From positions 1,615,501 to 1,679,500 of the forward strand of contig JAILWY010000004.1 of NCBI GenBank assembly GCA_022113835.1: 64,000 nucleotides of DNA. Reading direction: 5' to 3'. Shown here piece after piece: positions 37,314 to 47,685 of this stretch; within the stretch, counting starts at the first letter, position 1, and each line of letters opens with the position of its first letter. Origin of the DNA: Atopsyche davidsoni. Its lineage: Eukaryota; Arthropoda; Insecta; Trichoptera; Hydrobiosidae. The translations under genes and the position numbers were made by a program. A model generated the notes under the pieces. That model saw only the letters and a list, made by a program, of their open reading frames with translations, did no database searches and was not told the DNA's origin.

Positions 37314-37499
37314 CGTTGGTCGCGATCATCAGAGGAGCTCGAAAAAGCCGATGCGGTATTAAAAAAAAAAAAAAAATTTAAAAAAAGCACGATTATTATT
37401 ATCACTGCAGAGTAGATGTGGTCTGGTCTTGAAGATGGAGAAGGCACGGAGCGAGGAAGCGTGGAAGCGAGAAGCTGAGCCGCGCGGCGCTCGGCAACT
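37314..37499 (-). other. Candidate 5' leader exon, probably of the SLC26 gene
   Basis: This GC-rich stretch on the minus strand ends at a strong GTGAGT donor (37313-37308) and starts at an arthropod-type initiator. It holds one ATG near its 3' end (ATGATCGCGACCAACG then the donor). The next acceptor seen downstream on this strand that leads into a coding exon is at 20518. Joining the two gives a 16-codon upstream frame whose TGA overlaps the transporter ATG. No long coding frame beginning with ATG runs through the leader, so it looks untranslated. The exon is inferred from signals alone and might belong to another transcript. Confidence 0.4.
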
Positions 37500-37506
37500 G
37501 ACGTTT
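37494..37506 (-). promoter_or_regulatory. Candidate initiator (Inr) for the distal leader exon
   Basis: The minus strand reads AACGTCAGTTGCC; TCAGTT fits the arthropod TCAKTY initiator, with the start at 37499. No DPE-like match stands at +28 to +32 and no clear TATA box was seen. It borders a CG-rich stretch in otherwise AT-rich DNA. Confidence 0.3.
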
Positions 37507-37800
37507 ACAATAAAAATGGCTGATTTGCTGAAGACTCGCCGAGCGGCTCTCGATCGTAGATCTCATACAAAGAAGACGCGCCACAAAATATATTAATGCA
37601 CTAAAATATATTAATGCACTAAAATATATTAATAAAAAAAAAATTATTACTAATTTTAAATTATGCAATTGTTGAGTCACTTGTAAAAATGCTATATTTA
37701 AAAGAAAAAATATTATATTAAGTTTGGAGCAAAAATAAATTGTGTTTTCATTGAAGTGCGATTCTGCTATCTATAGTTGTTGAGTTGAGAGAAATCAGGT

Positions 37801-38140
37801 TATGTGAAACTCGCGTATATCAGGGTTTACGATTAAACATGCATACATAGTCAAAACTTTATTTGATTCTAAGAACACTTTATGCAGTATTACATGTTAT
37901 TTTTATTTAAAAATACATGTATTATCTTTTGGTTTGTGTTTCGTTTACGTTCTTGTAAAATACGTTCATAACACCCAACGCTGTTTTTAATTGTTAAGAG
38001 AAGTCAATAACTACATTATGTTCATACACATTCTTAAAAATAAAAAATACGCGTAATGCGAGGCAATTTAGCGCGAAATTTGAAATTCGCATTTTAGTGA
38101 AACCGCGCTTAACGGTGTCACGTAAAGCGGGGTATTACTG
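37801..38140 (+). repeat. Dispersed MITE-like repeat, copy 3 with the complementary end
   Basis: It starts at ATGTGAAACTCGCGTATATC and ends GTAAAGCGGGGTATTACTG followed by TA. The last 20 bases are the inverted complement of the first bases of the copy at 22250, so the family has terminal inverted repeats CAGTAATACCCCGCTTTA and probably TA targets. Confidence 0.75.
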
Positions 38141-39469
38141 TATATTAGCAGCTGAATTTTTTAAGCAGTTATAACGAGTTACTATATAAGTGAATAAAAA
38201 TACTTTTGCCAAAAAGTGTGATGCAATTTAGTCGTTTTATATTATATATGGGACAAAATACTAATATTCTGTATATTGTGAACTTGGTATTTTCAATAAA
38301 AAATGTTTTATTTGATTTTAAAGCGATAAAATCGGTTGCAAAAGATTTTTGTTAACATAATATTGTGTTTCAGAGACAGAGCCGTAACATATAAAAAATA
38401 CATTTAGATTTAGTTTATGTACGTGAAAGTGAATTATTATGTTAACTCAGTAATTCAACCATAAAAACTAGCTATTAAAGTAAGTGACGTTAATATTTTA
38501 CAAATATATAAATTCTACATAAATTTTGTGCGCCATTATTCATAATACTTAAAAATACATTTACGATTAGATTTTAAGGTATTTTTGCTTTTACATGTTT
38601 GGATTTTTGCTACGCTTTTATATTATTTGTTATTTTAATAAAATTATTTTTAATAAATTTAATAAAATTTTTCAAAATTTTGTCATTGGGGTATCTCATT
38701 ACAGTTATGTCAAAAGTATTGTCATTTTCAAACAATTTATTGAAATACAAATAAACATTTATCAAAGTAGTATAGAATTTACTCAATAGATGGCGTTGTA
38801 TATTCAATAATAATATGTTTTGTATAATTTAAACTGTTTTTTTTAATTTGACTGATTACAGATTTTTTAAAAAATAAGCTTTTGTTATTTGTAAACGAGT
38901 ACCATTATTTTTAAAGCAATAATTTTTACTCAGTTAATTGTAAAAATGACAAATATTTGTATCTTTTGAAAACTAATTTTAACTTTTGTCGCTAGATGGT
39001 GTTAGCAAAAATATTTTATTTTAATCTGGTATTATTATAAAAATTTCTATTTAAATTCCCTTTTCGTTTATAGACGTTTCTAGACCAATACATGTATCAA
39101 AAACATTTTTTTCGAAATCACGCATATTAATGTGATTCAGTGTATACATTTAATATTATAATAGTCGATTACGTGATACAAAACATTCACGCCTTTAGTC
39201 TATATTTTAATCGAAAATTATAATTTTGTAATGTTTGCTAAAATAAATAAGATGCTCTGCTACAATGTAGTAATTATATATTTATTTAGAAATGTCTACG
39301 TGCTTGGGATCACTAGTCACTGCAGCGTGCAAAGTTCATTGTTTAAAATTAATTATTTACATGTACATCGATACGTTGAGACATAATTAAGATTTAATAT
39401 TTTTTCTACGTATTAAAAGAAATTATATAAAACATAGAAAACAATGATTATTTTTTATATCAATATCGA

Positions 39470-39515
39470 CAAGCAAGCGTGCTAGGCACTAGACCACGAG
39501 GCACTTAATATTAGT
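39470..39515 (-). repeat. tRNA-derived SINE head (box A part)
   Basis: The minus strand reads CCTCGTGGTCTAGTGCCTAG then CACGCTTGCTTG, the classic tRNA 5' half with box A of many insect SINEs. No intact box B follows. Confidence 0.45.
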
Positions 39516-39624
39516 CTAGTGTTTTTATTGCGAATGTTTCTCTGTGGCGATAACTGCTATTATCTGCATTAAACGTGTTTTGAACCCATTTAGGAAGCGA
39601 CTTCCTATGTTTGTGTATCAGTTA

Positions 39625-40110
39625 TTAGCAGAATCAGCTGCTATCGCCTTATCAGCTAACGGCAACAGGATGAAAATCACAACATCACGCAACTGTTTCC
39701 TCAAAATCCTAATAACTGATAATAATACTAAGGAAATATATTTGTTATACAAGCTCTGATGTTATATGTTGCATGAATCATACATTAGCTATTAACAGAA
39801 TAAGCTGCTGTTTATAGTTGCTCTTAGATGATTTAACCTTATCTGCTTACAGCAACATTATGAAAAATCACAACTTTAAGCAACTGTCTCTTTAAAATAC
39901 TCAAATCAAAAATAACTATTCAGAAGTTGTGAACAAGCTGCTAACAATATAAGCTGCTATCGCCTTGGAAAATCAAACAACTGCTTCCAATGGATAAACA
40001 CAAGTCGCTGAAATATGCTTCTATATCAGCTTTTAATAAAATAAGCTGCTATTGCCAAATCAGCTTGAAGTAAAAGGATGAGAAATCACAAATACCTGCA
40101 CAAATATTGT
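39625..40110 (+). repeat. Degenerate tandem array with AAGCTGCTAT core
   Basis: The segment ATAAGCTGCTATCGCC, then TATCAGCT, ATGAAAAATCACAA and AAGCAACTGT recurs about four times (cores near 39631, 39798, 39951 and 40041). Units of about 90-165 bp have drifted strongly. No coding frame spans it. Confidence 0.6.
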
Positions 40111-40420
40111 TTTAGAAAAGTCATCCTTCTGAAGCCAAATTAAAATGAAAAATATCATAAAATCAGAAAAATACTATGAGGATAAAACTCTCGCTTTACA
40201 ATGTTATTTTATGTCCAATGATGTCACAAATAATATATTTATAAGTAGAGATTAAAAGCTCAGGTTAAGTTAGGTCAGCCTTGATAGTGAACACGAAATG
40301 GCATCATCGCAACAATTAAACGCAGTCAGTAATTATTTTAATGCATGAAATCAGTGTATTTATTAAATATTTATTTATATGAAATATTTCGGATATGCAC
40401 CCCACCTTAAGCAACTTCAG

Positions 40421-40876
40421 CAGGGGTTGACAAACTTTTGATCATTTCACCTGTTTCTTTAAATTATTATAGGCATCGCATGTGTTAAGGGGGCAGATCC
40501 ATTTTCGAGTATTTTGATATTTTTAGAGAATATTTTGCGAAAAATCTACTTACACCAATAGAAAATAATTAAATGCCAAAAGCTATATACATTTCTTCTA
40601 CTACAGAAAATATTTTTTTATACCTTATAAATTGACAATTAATATGATAAATATGTGTTTTCCCGATTGGAGTATAGGAATTTGGAGATCATTATGACGA
40701 GGGATCAGCTCCCTTAAGTGATTATAAAAAAACAGTAATTAAATGGATATACAATATCAAGTCATTTTAATGTGAAAAATAAATATTTCTTCTCACAAAC
40801 TGATTAGTTTACGTGGGAAGGACATCAGAGGTGTGTACGTATAAGACTAAGAAAAAATACACTTTGGCCACCCCTG
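40421..40876. mobile_element. Possible hAT element with nested repeat
   Basis: The ends read CAGGGGTTGACAAACTTTTG and, inward, CAGGGGTGGCCAAAGTGT. Flanking octamers match only weakly. Inside, 40490-40737 is bounded by TTAAGGG and CCCTTAA and matches a separate repeat family, suggesting a nested insertion at TTAA. Confidence 0.45.
40490..40737 (+). repeat. Diverged, short relative of the 56337 repeat with TTAA-bounded ends
   Basis: TTAAGGGGGCAGATCC at the left and GGGATCAGCTCCCTTAA at the right are near-inverted repeats bounded by TTAA. The interior has TTTTGCGAAAAATCTACTTA and GTGTTTTCCCGATTGGAGTA. Confidence 0.55.
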
Positions 40877-41091
40877 ACCTACAAGATAAATACCTAAAAT
40901 ACAATACGTCTTGTGAATTTAACCTAACCGTTCCTTTGTGCTGTTAAGGATGTTGTCTTATATAAACTCAAAGTATAAACAGATATTTTTTTAATTACTG
41001 TGAATCCATTACCGAAACTAAAGCACTCGTTCATTGCAGTAATCGATTATTCGTACTCATAAGTTTGCAAGCAACATTAGAATTACCTTCT

Positions 41092-41163
41092 CGTGTGTGT
41101 GTGTGTGTATGTGTGTGTGTGTGTATGTGTGTGTGTATGTGTGTGTGTGTATATGGGTGTGTC
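41092..41163 (+). repeat. (GT)n microsatellite with GTAT interruptions
   Basis: GTGTGT runs broken by TATGT at intervals. Confidence 0.95.
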
Positions 41164-42379
41164 TGTCACTTATGTATAATATTATTAGACAGAGGTAGTG
41201 TTACGTGAAATATGTGTAACCACAATTCAGGGAAAGCACGAAGTACCGATTTGTCAGCTGTGTATACTGAATCATTTCATAATTTTACAAAAAATGCAAC
41301 ACGATGCAACACGTTCTTGTTTTACAAAAATCCCCTAAATATGTATTCGTTATGGTGTGGTTTAATTTGTAGTACTTGCAACCATATTTTTGCCTTTTTC
41401 GCCTTCACTTTGATCAGACTGACCTGCGGATGAATCGTATGCCGTGGCAGTAAAATCAAAAATACAATTAAACCATTCAATAATTAAAGACATTTACGAC
41501 AGAATTCGCATGAAATATATTTTATATTATATATATATTTATATATATTATGTATATTTTATTTGAACAATCAAGTGCCTTGCCTCAGAATAGGTTTGTG
41601 GCCATTATTCTAATTCGGCCGTACTCTCGACTTTCAGTCACTGTAGCAAACTCCTTCCTAAGTTTTTTATTTATTTATTAATGTATGCTGTTGTGATTCA
41701 CGCAGGCTTCTAAGGGTCGAAAAATGCACTTAAGGGTGGCATTTAGAAGACATCTTGAAAATCTTAAGCAATAATTTCGGATACAAGCCCAAAAGCTGCA
41801 GACGGCTTTCTTATCCCCAATTTTCCGCCTTTTTTGAAGTCAATCAAAGTAATGGTAGTATCCAATATTCACATTGAAAACTAATCATAGGTTCTGTTTA
41901 TACAACCCTGCAACCCTCAACCACCCCTTTTCTTTATATACGTCCATGGTGTAAGCCTTCCAACCCCATTATTGTGACCGTCTCCTCAAACAGAATAGTG
42001 TAATTATAAACTCCACGTACTTAGATTGTTTGACTCATGTAAAATAAGATCAACAAAAAAATAATTACAGAGGACACTTTTACTTATTTTGATTCCCAAA
42101 GTAGGATTTATAAAATACTATATTATATTTAAACATATATATATATATTAAAACTTCTAAGAAATACCTTAGAATGACTTAATTGCAATCAACTCATGAA
42201 GTCATTCATTTTACAAGAACAGTGTAAAGTGTGGTTCTAGGAAACAACAAATCCAAAAAGTCGCATTAAAAATTATGTACAGGTGCTTCATTAATTGCGA
42301 TTTAATATTTTCTTTTATTCATTCATTTACTTATTGAAACTCATCACACACAATTAAAACAAATTGTTAATTTTTTGTC

Positions 42380-42385
42380 TTTATT
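42380..42385 (-). terminator. Candidate polyadenylation signal of the ETS gene
   Basis: AATAAA on the minus strand about 285 bases past the stop codon, the first exact hexamer I see in the 3' flank. The intervening sequence holds a 61-codon frame (42659-42474) that is not in frame with the ETS exon and is read here as 3' leader. Confidence 0.35.
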
Positions 42386-42669
42386 AAGAGTTAACTCCGT
42401 TTCAAATACCATGCAATTTAAAGCACAAAAAAGGTGCCGTAAAGCACGAGGGGTGAATAGAAATTCATAGCTTTTAACGACAAGTGAAATAAATTTTATA
42501 TAAATTAAGGTTTTCATGAACTGCATTGGATCTCATAGAGGTGCGCTTAATTCCATATAAGTCTTTAATCGTAGGTTTGTTAGCGTGATCAAGCTCTAAC
42601 GTTACCAAGCCACTGGGGCTTTTCCTGAAAAGGGCTGCGTTTTTCCGGGGGTTTTCCAAGGGTTGACCA

Positions 42670-42889
42670 TCACCTGCTAAGGGAGTTTCCCCGTTCGAAG
42701 TTCGGGTCGCTCGTGGACACGTTGGGGCCCTTTTCTCCGAACTGGTACACCAGCTTGTTGTTCTTGACGGAGACCAGGACGTCCTTTTGATAGTAGTACC
42801 GCATCGCCCTGCTGAAGTTCACGTACGTCATGGAGTCGTTGCTTCTGATGGAACCCCATAGCTTGGAGACTTCCGTGGCATCCACGAAC
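42670..42889 (-). CDS. ETS factor exon 2 (rest of ETS domain, stop)
   Basis: The acceptor is TTGTTTTCAG. The exon encodes FVDATEVSKLWGSIRSNDSM, then the recognition helix with its two conserved Arg residues (SRAMRYYY) and the C-terminal strand, and ends with TGA at 42672-42670. The stop overlaps a good donor-like sequence (AGCAG/GTGATG), so an alternative 3' exon cannot be excluded. Confidence 0.9.
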
Positions 42890-45800
42890 CTGAAAACAAT
42901 TATACATATACCATTTGAGACTCCATGATTCGATTCACCATCATCTTCCCCATATATCCTAAAGCATCTGCTATGCCATATAGTAACAGTTACGCATGCA
43001 ATAAATATAGGGGACAGGCTTTTTCACCCCTCCCTGTTTATCCACGGTTAGAGAAGAGATGTTTTAGCATGCCAATCCCATGGTCTATACCAGAGGTTTC
43101 CAAAGTTTTTTTCCCGTCGACCTCGTGACGAGTTTTCCTGTTTTTCGTAGACCCCCTGCCTTGCTAGTATTGAATTTTTACATTTGACCGGATTTTTTGT
43201 TCCGTTATATCCGAAATCCGTTATATCAAGGTTTTATTGTATACCTTCATAAATAAAAACACACAAAATGCAAATATAGTAACGTTCACTAAAAAAAGTC
43301 AATATTTTTAATAGGAGGGTTGGGTCTGATGCTTTGATAGCAAATTTTCAATATTTGGCTTCAAGTAAGTCAGATTTTACTTTAAATCTCCTCGCCCAGT
43401 GATTTTCAATATATTTCTTTTTTGTGTAAGAAGAATGGCAAACGCACTGAAACCCTTTTCCACGAGGAATGAAGATGGTAAAGCTTTCAAAAACCTTCTT
43501 GCGATAGTCCATAATGCAGGATAAATAGCAGGTATGTCTCTCTGAAGCCAAAATTGCTGATATCCCTTTCTAAACTGCACCTTCAGTTCTTCATTAGCTT
43601 ATTCCGATCAGTTATTCTTGCAGTATGACTTCCGATTCTTCAATATGTATAGATTGATTATCCACTGTGGTATTTTTGTGATGACCTGCTTAAATGGGAT
43701 CCACTCATTTACAGTTCGTGGACCCCCAATGTAATTTTTCGCTGTCATCGACCCCTGGGGGTCGATATTGACCACTTTGGGAACCAGTGGTCTATACCAT
43801 GCCAGTGTCGAACTCAACGACTAAATCATGCAAACCAAGGAACATATGCTTGTATCTATCAGCAAAGTTGGTGTTGAGGACAACATATCGTCGTCGCGCT
43901 ATCCGCACCGCGGGGTAGAGGTTAGTTTATAAATATTATTTCTTATCTCTCTGATAGTCGTGTTTTGATTCGACTTTGAATAACAGAAGCCCTATCTTTT
44001 GAGCGCAAGTGCTCAGATGTCGTCGAGGAGTCCATATTTAATTTTTATCGCAGCCAGATGCGATAGGAAAAGTTTTCTGTATTTCAATATGTATTATTGA
44101 TTCCGTTTTCCCATTGAGAGATTTTCCCTTTCGATGATTTCAGTAAACAGCGAGAGCTCTTTCGCTTTCATTTTTAACTCGATAGTTTGTATTGTTACAA
44201 GCAATAATACTAAATATCAAACCGCATGGCTATTATGATTGTGGTAAATAGCACAGCGCAGATTATACACTTAAATAATAAAAGCTTTCACCCTTTAATT
44301 TTTGATGATGCCTTCATCAAAAGTATAGAAATAATAAAAAAATGATCACAACAATAAATTGGAAATGGTCGAGTATCGAGTGTGTTTCTGTATGGCGGAT
44401 ATGATGTCTTTTAAAAATATTTTTTGAAAGTGTAATAAGCACATTATTATATATAATGAATTGAATTTTTTTTTTCTTCAATATAGGTTTTTTGTGATAA
44501 TTCTGTGTATAGTAAGGCAAATTCTGGAGACGTATCTAAACGATGAAAAAACTTGTCTAGTAATCAAGATATGGGGTCTAAATTTATCTATAATTTTATG
44601 GAGCACGCCACTGGAAATTATGAGGTCAATTTGTAATATTAAATACAAAATAACTGCACAGTGTTTAACTTGCGGTTTTTTCGCGGTCGAGATACGCGTA
44701 TTATCGTGGTTTTTTTCACATAAATGTCGTGTTTTCCCTTAACTTGCACTGAAATAAAGCTGTCAACTTTCCTCTTTATATTAAATTATATAAATAAACA
44801 TTACGATGTAATCATACTTATCCTAATAAATGATTATGTAAAAAGTATATACACGATATATACTATATACGTATATATAAATGTGTGTGTGTGAATATAG
44901 AAAGTTTTTTTTAATTCCATCAAAAATCGTCCCCAAGTAATGTGTTCTCGTAGAGATCTCAAATTACCTGAACTTGGATGTCTCCTGTTCGTGGAATTTA
45001 AAAAGTATTTATTTAATAGAATCCCTATTGCTTTACGAATATATATTAAAAAAAAACAAAGACCTTCAAACATTTTCCCGTTAAAATTTTCCGGTCAGGT
45101 CTCTGCGGTTTTCTCACTAACTCGATACATGGAAAAAAAAAATGGATAGCTGAAGGTTTTTTTTTTTTGATTATGAGTAAACTTTTAGTGCACAGAAAAG
45201 TATTCGGTTGTAGATTCTTGTAGATGAATTACGTGGCTTGCTATTTGGCATAATACAACAAAGCCTTATATTTTAGTCGTTTTTTTAGTTTTATGAATAT
45301 CTACTTTAATTTTACAAAGTATTGCTTTTTTATACTGTGGTGAATCTCAATGGGTTTTTTTGATTTGACAATGCCACTTTATTATAGAAAAGTCATATGG
45401 CATTCTCACGTGTGTCCTTTTACGGTATATAAACGAGGCTCTCCATGCATGTCGTGGGGTTTTCCAGTTCCCCGGTTAGCTGTTCATGTTTTAACAATTT
45501 GTTGAGACTGAACCAAGAGTCGACGAAACTAGTCGCGTCAAAATATACAGGGTGCTTTGTGTCTTTAAAGTTTCAATTACCTGAATTTTTTATCAGCATA
45601 GTTCTCCCATTTGATGATTCTCGGACAGTACCGAGGATCGCTCAGGAGGCTTTTTAGGAACTCTGGCAGGGAAGGGTTTTTGGGCTTGAGGGGTCGCTTT
45701 TTCCCGCTGCCCCTTGGTCTGCCAGGGCGTCTCAGACAAGGCACAGGATCCGATTCGGGGACGAGGGTGACTTCTTCAGTGGCAGAACAGTTTTCGACGT

Positions 45801-46500
45801 TGATCTCGTCGCTCTCCTCCGACGAGGACGCGCCCGAGCGCTTCAGCCTCTTCAGCTTGACCGGTTCACGGATCGGACTAAACCGGGTCGGAGAATACAC
45901 CCTGGAGCTGGAAACCGAAGCGCTTTCACCACTGAACGGCCTTTCAGACCCGGTTTCAACAAGAGAGCTTCCGCAATACGCTGATATATCTCTACTCCGC
46001 TGCAAGTTCTCCCTTCGCTTCGCTTCTTCCAGGCTCTTCAAGCTGACCAGCGAATCGTAGAAAAACCTCGCGACGAACTCTCGGTTATCCCTGTCGTCGC
46101 TCCTGGCGTCCGTGCTGAAGCGATCCAAAAACTCGTCCCTGGACATGTGGATCAGCTTGAGCCCGTCCACCTTCAGGAAGGCGAACAGCGGCACCGTCTC
46201 CGGAATTTTTATACTGTGGAACGACGCGAAATCGAACAGCCAATCGCACACGTCTTTCGGACTCCACAACGAGATCGGAATCGATCTCCAATCCCGGCAC
46301 TTGACAACCGGCGACATGTACCGCATAGTTTCATGGGGGTGGGTTAAAGGCTGGAACACACTTCTTCTCGAGTCGGCTACGTACGAGGGGTAATAACATA
46401 TAACGTTCATTAAACTCGGATGGGGGATGAATGGGACGTTTGATTCGTGGGCGGCATTTTTCGACATGTACTCGTAGTATTGCTGGGCGTTCATTTTCAC
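42670..46500 (-). CDS. ETS-family transcription factor with Pointed domain and AT-hook (ESE/ELF3-EHF-ELF5-like), two coding exons
   Basis: Nuclear sequence-specific DNA-binding protein expected to bind GGAA/T sites. Exons 46500-45581 and 42889-42670 join through a split Arg codon (AG/G) into 379 residues plus stop. Residues about 70-155 form a Pointed (SAM) domain (SLWSPKDVCDWLFDFA, then FLKVDGLKLIHMSRDEF). A Ser/Glu-rich linker leads to an AT-hook at 257-270 (RRPGRPRGSGKKR). The ETS domain follows from about 277 (SLPEFLKSLLSDPRYCPRII) and includes the DNA-contact helix SRAMRYYYQKDVL and the KLVYQFG strand. Pointed plus AT-hook plus C-terminal ETS is the layout of vertebrate ESE/ELF3-type factors. 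The exact orthologue is not certain. A second Met at codon 3 could be the start. Confidence 0.9.
43091..43789 (-). mobile_element. Non-autonomous hAT element inside the ETS intron
   Basis: 699 bp with imperfect terminal inverted repeats (CAGAGGTTTCC at one end, CACTGGTTCCC when the other is read inward). It is flanked by a perfect 8-bp direct repeat GTCTATAC (43083-43090 and 43790-43797), the hallmark of hAT insertion. On the minus strand it keeps a hAT transposase C-terminal remnant with FLVEKGFSAFAILLTQKRN, matching the conserved dimerisation-domain end of ZBED-type hAT transposases. Stops and missing 5' coding sequence show it is inactive. A Tigger-like piece (43199-43243) appears nested within. 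Confidence 0.85.
43346..43580 (-). pseudogene. hAT transposase C-terminal remnant
   Basis: This reads ALPSSFLVEKGFSAFAILL, then TQKRN and RGDLK, the C-terminal dimerisation region of hAT transposases that ends in a conserved (E/K)RGDLRL-type motif. Only about 65 codons survive, without the catalytic domain. Confidence 0.7.
45581..46500 (-). CDS. ETS factor exon 1 (Pointed domain, AT-hook, first part of ETS domain)
   Basis: It opens at ATG 46500 and ends at the donor AATTCAG/GTAATTG. It holds 306 full codons plus two bases of the shared Arg codon, with no frame breaks. The N-terminal 65 residues are Tyr/Pro/His-rich without a known domain. A basic patch (KLKRLKR) at about 215-221 and the AT-hook could serve as nuclear-localisation signals. 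A long antisense frame here is a shadow of this exon. Confidence 0.9.
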
Positions 46501-46599
46501 TCGGTTTTCATTTGAATTTCACGGGGTTTTTTGTCTTGTATTTTTTTTTCTTTTCACATTGCACTTCCTCGGTTCTGTTTGCACTTTTTATTTTTGGTT

Positions 46600-46690
46600 T
46601 CGTTGAGATGTGCTGGCACTCGCGAAAGGCGATCGCGACTGGCGTGAACCGCGGCGTCAGCGGTCAACCAATAATTCCTTATCTTCAACT
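46600..46690 (-). promoter_or_regulatory. Candidate promoter/5' region of the ETS gene
   Basis: This CG-rich stretch 100-190 bases upstream of the ETS start codon includes an ATTGG (inverted CCAAT) box and several CG dinucleotides, while the DNA on both sides is AT-rich. No TATA box or clear initiator was seen. Position and composition are the only evidence. Confidence 0.3.
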
Positions 46691-47599
46691 AACATTTGGT
46701 ACCTAAACCCCAGTGGCGTCCGAACAGAAAAATACTTATCTACGCCTTTACTTCTTTTCAAGTGTATCTCATCAAAAAAACCTGAATATTCTTCAATCCT
46801 GGGCCAGTCTGCTGGCTGTACTCCCAACTTCCAAATTCCGCATCTCTGTATTGACAACAAAATCCCATCCTTTCTGTACGAAGGAATGTTTTCTGGCTCA
46901 GGGAGCAAAAGCTTAAACAGGCCATTCGTCGATGATCTCTAGATATTTGAATAGCAAACAAGTTTCGTTTGTAATATTCATACGTATAACAATTATGATT
47001 ACCCAAGGGGTTATATTTTTTATAGTAAGCCTTTTCGCCCTATAAGGGCTTCCTTAGAATTGCGTGCATTAAAAAAATATATAATATTTGTATTTAAGCT
47101 TAGATAATACACTAATCTGCAAGAGTATTTTAGAAAAAAATATATGTAACCATGCAGTTTGAAGCAGTTAAATTGTGGCTTTGTTAATTTGCTTTGGAGA
47201 TTATCTAAATTTTAAATAAAATGAAGAATAATATTTCTGAATAATTAAATAATTAATTAACATATAATAATTGAGTACCCACCACTAAAGCTCGTCGCAC
47301 GCCACTGAAGCACGCATACAATAATCAACACAATCAAACAATACATATGACTTACAACAAGTGACCATATGTTCCCATTTAAGCTGGACTGTTGCACTTG
47401 CGGTCAGATTTTATTTTCATCCATATTAGAGTCAATAAAAAAAGGACAACCTTATTTAACGAATAAAAGCCTCAAAATGCAGAAGCGCTCACCGACAAAA
47501 TTTATAGGAATCAACGAGACGTTTTGATATTCGAGTCACCCACGAAATTTCTAATAAATCCTCAAAACAAATACCTCGACGATTGTGGGTACAAATATG

Positions 47600-47685
47600 A
47601 AGGTGTAGGCTCGAACCCCACCGATGTCAGTAAAAAAACTTTTCATGTGTCGATTGATTACCCAAATGTTGTATATATATTTTAT
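47600..47685 (+). repeat. tRNA-derived SINE fragment, same family as 32766
   Basis: Box B-like GTAGGCTCGAACCCCACCG is followed by GATGTCAGTAAAAAAACTTT and GATTGATTACCCAAATG, matching the tail of the minus-strand copy at 32700-32790. Box A is degraded. Confidence 0.55.

Larger units (their letters stand above)
37500..42379. other. Intergenic DNA between the ETS gene and the SLC26 leader
   Basis: AT-rich. It contains a MITE copy (37801-38140), a SINE head (39470-39515), the AAGCTGCTAT-core tandem array, a hAT-like element (40421-40876) and a GT microsatellite. No gene was seen. Confidence 0.5.
42890..45580. other. ETS gene intron interrupting the ETS domain
   Basis: 2.7 kb. It contains a hAT element with a perfect 8-bp target duplication (43083-43797). 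The rest is AT-rich, with poly-T and poly-A runs and one CACGCCACTG repeat end at 44604. Confidence 0.6.

Noticed and set aside
42474..42659. 61-codon minus frame just past the ETS stop
   Set aside because: Out of frame with the ETS exon, no known motif; more likely 3' leader.
45611..46060. 149-codon plus-strand frame over the ETS exon
   Set aside because: Antisense shadow of the Pointed/AT-hook exon, with no domain of its own.
46657..46908. 83-codon minus frame upstream of the ETS start
   Set aside because: Lies beside a repeat end (CAGTGGCGTCC) and is not in a splice arrangement with the ETS gene; likely retroelement debris.
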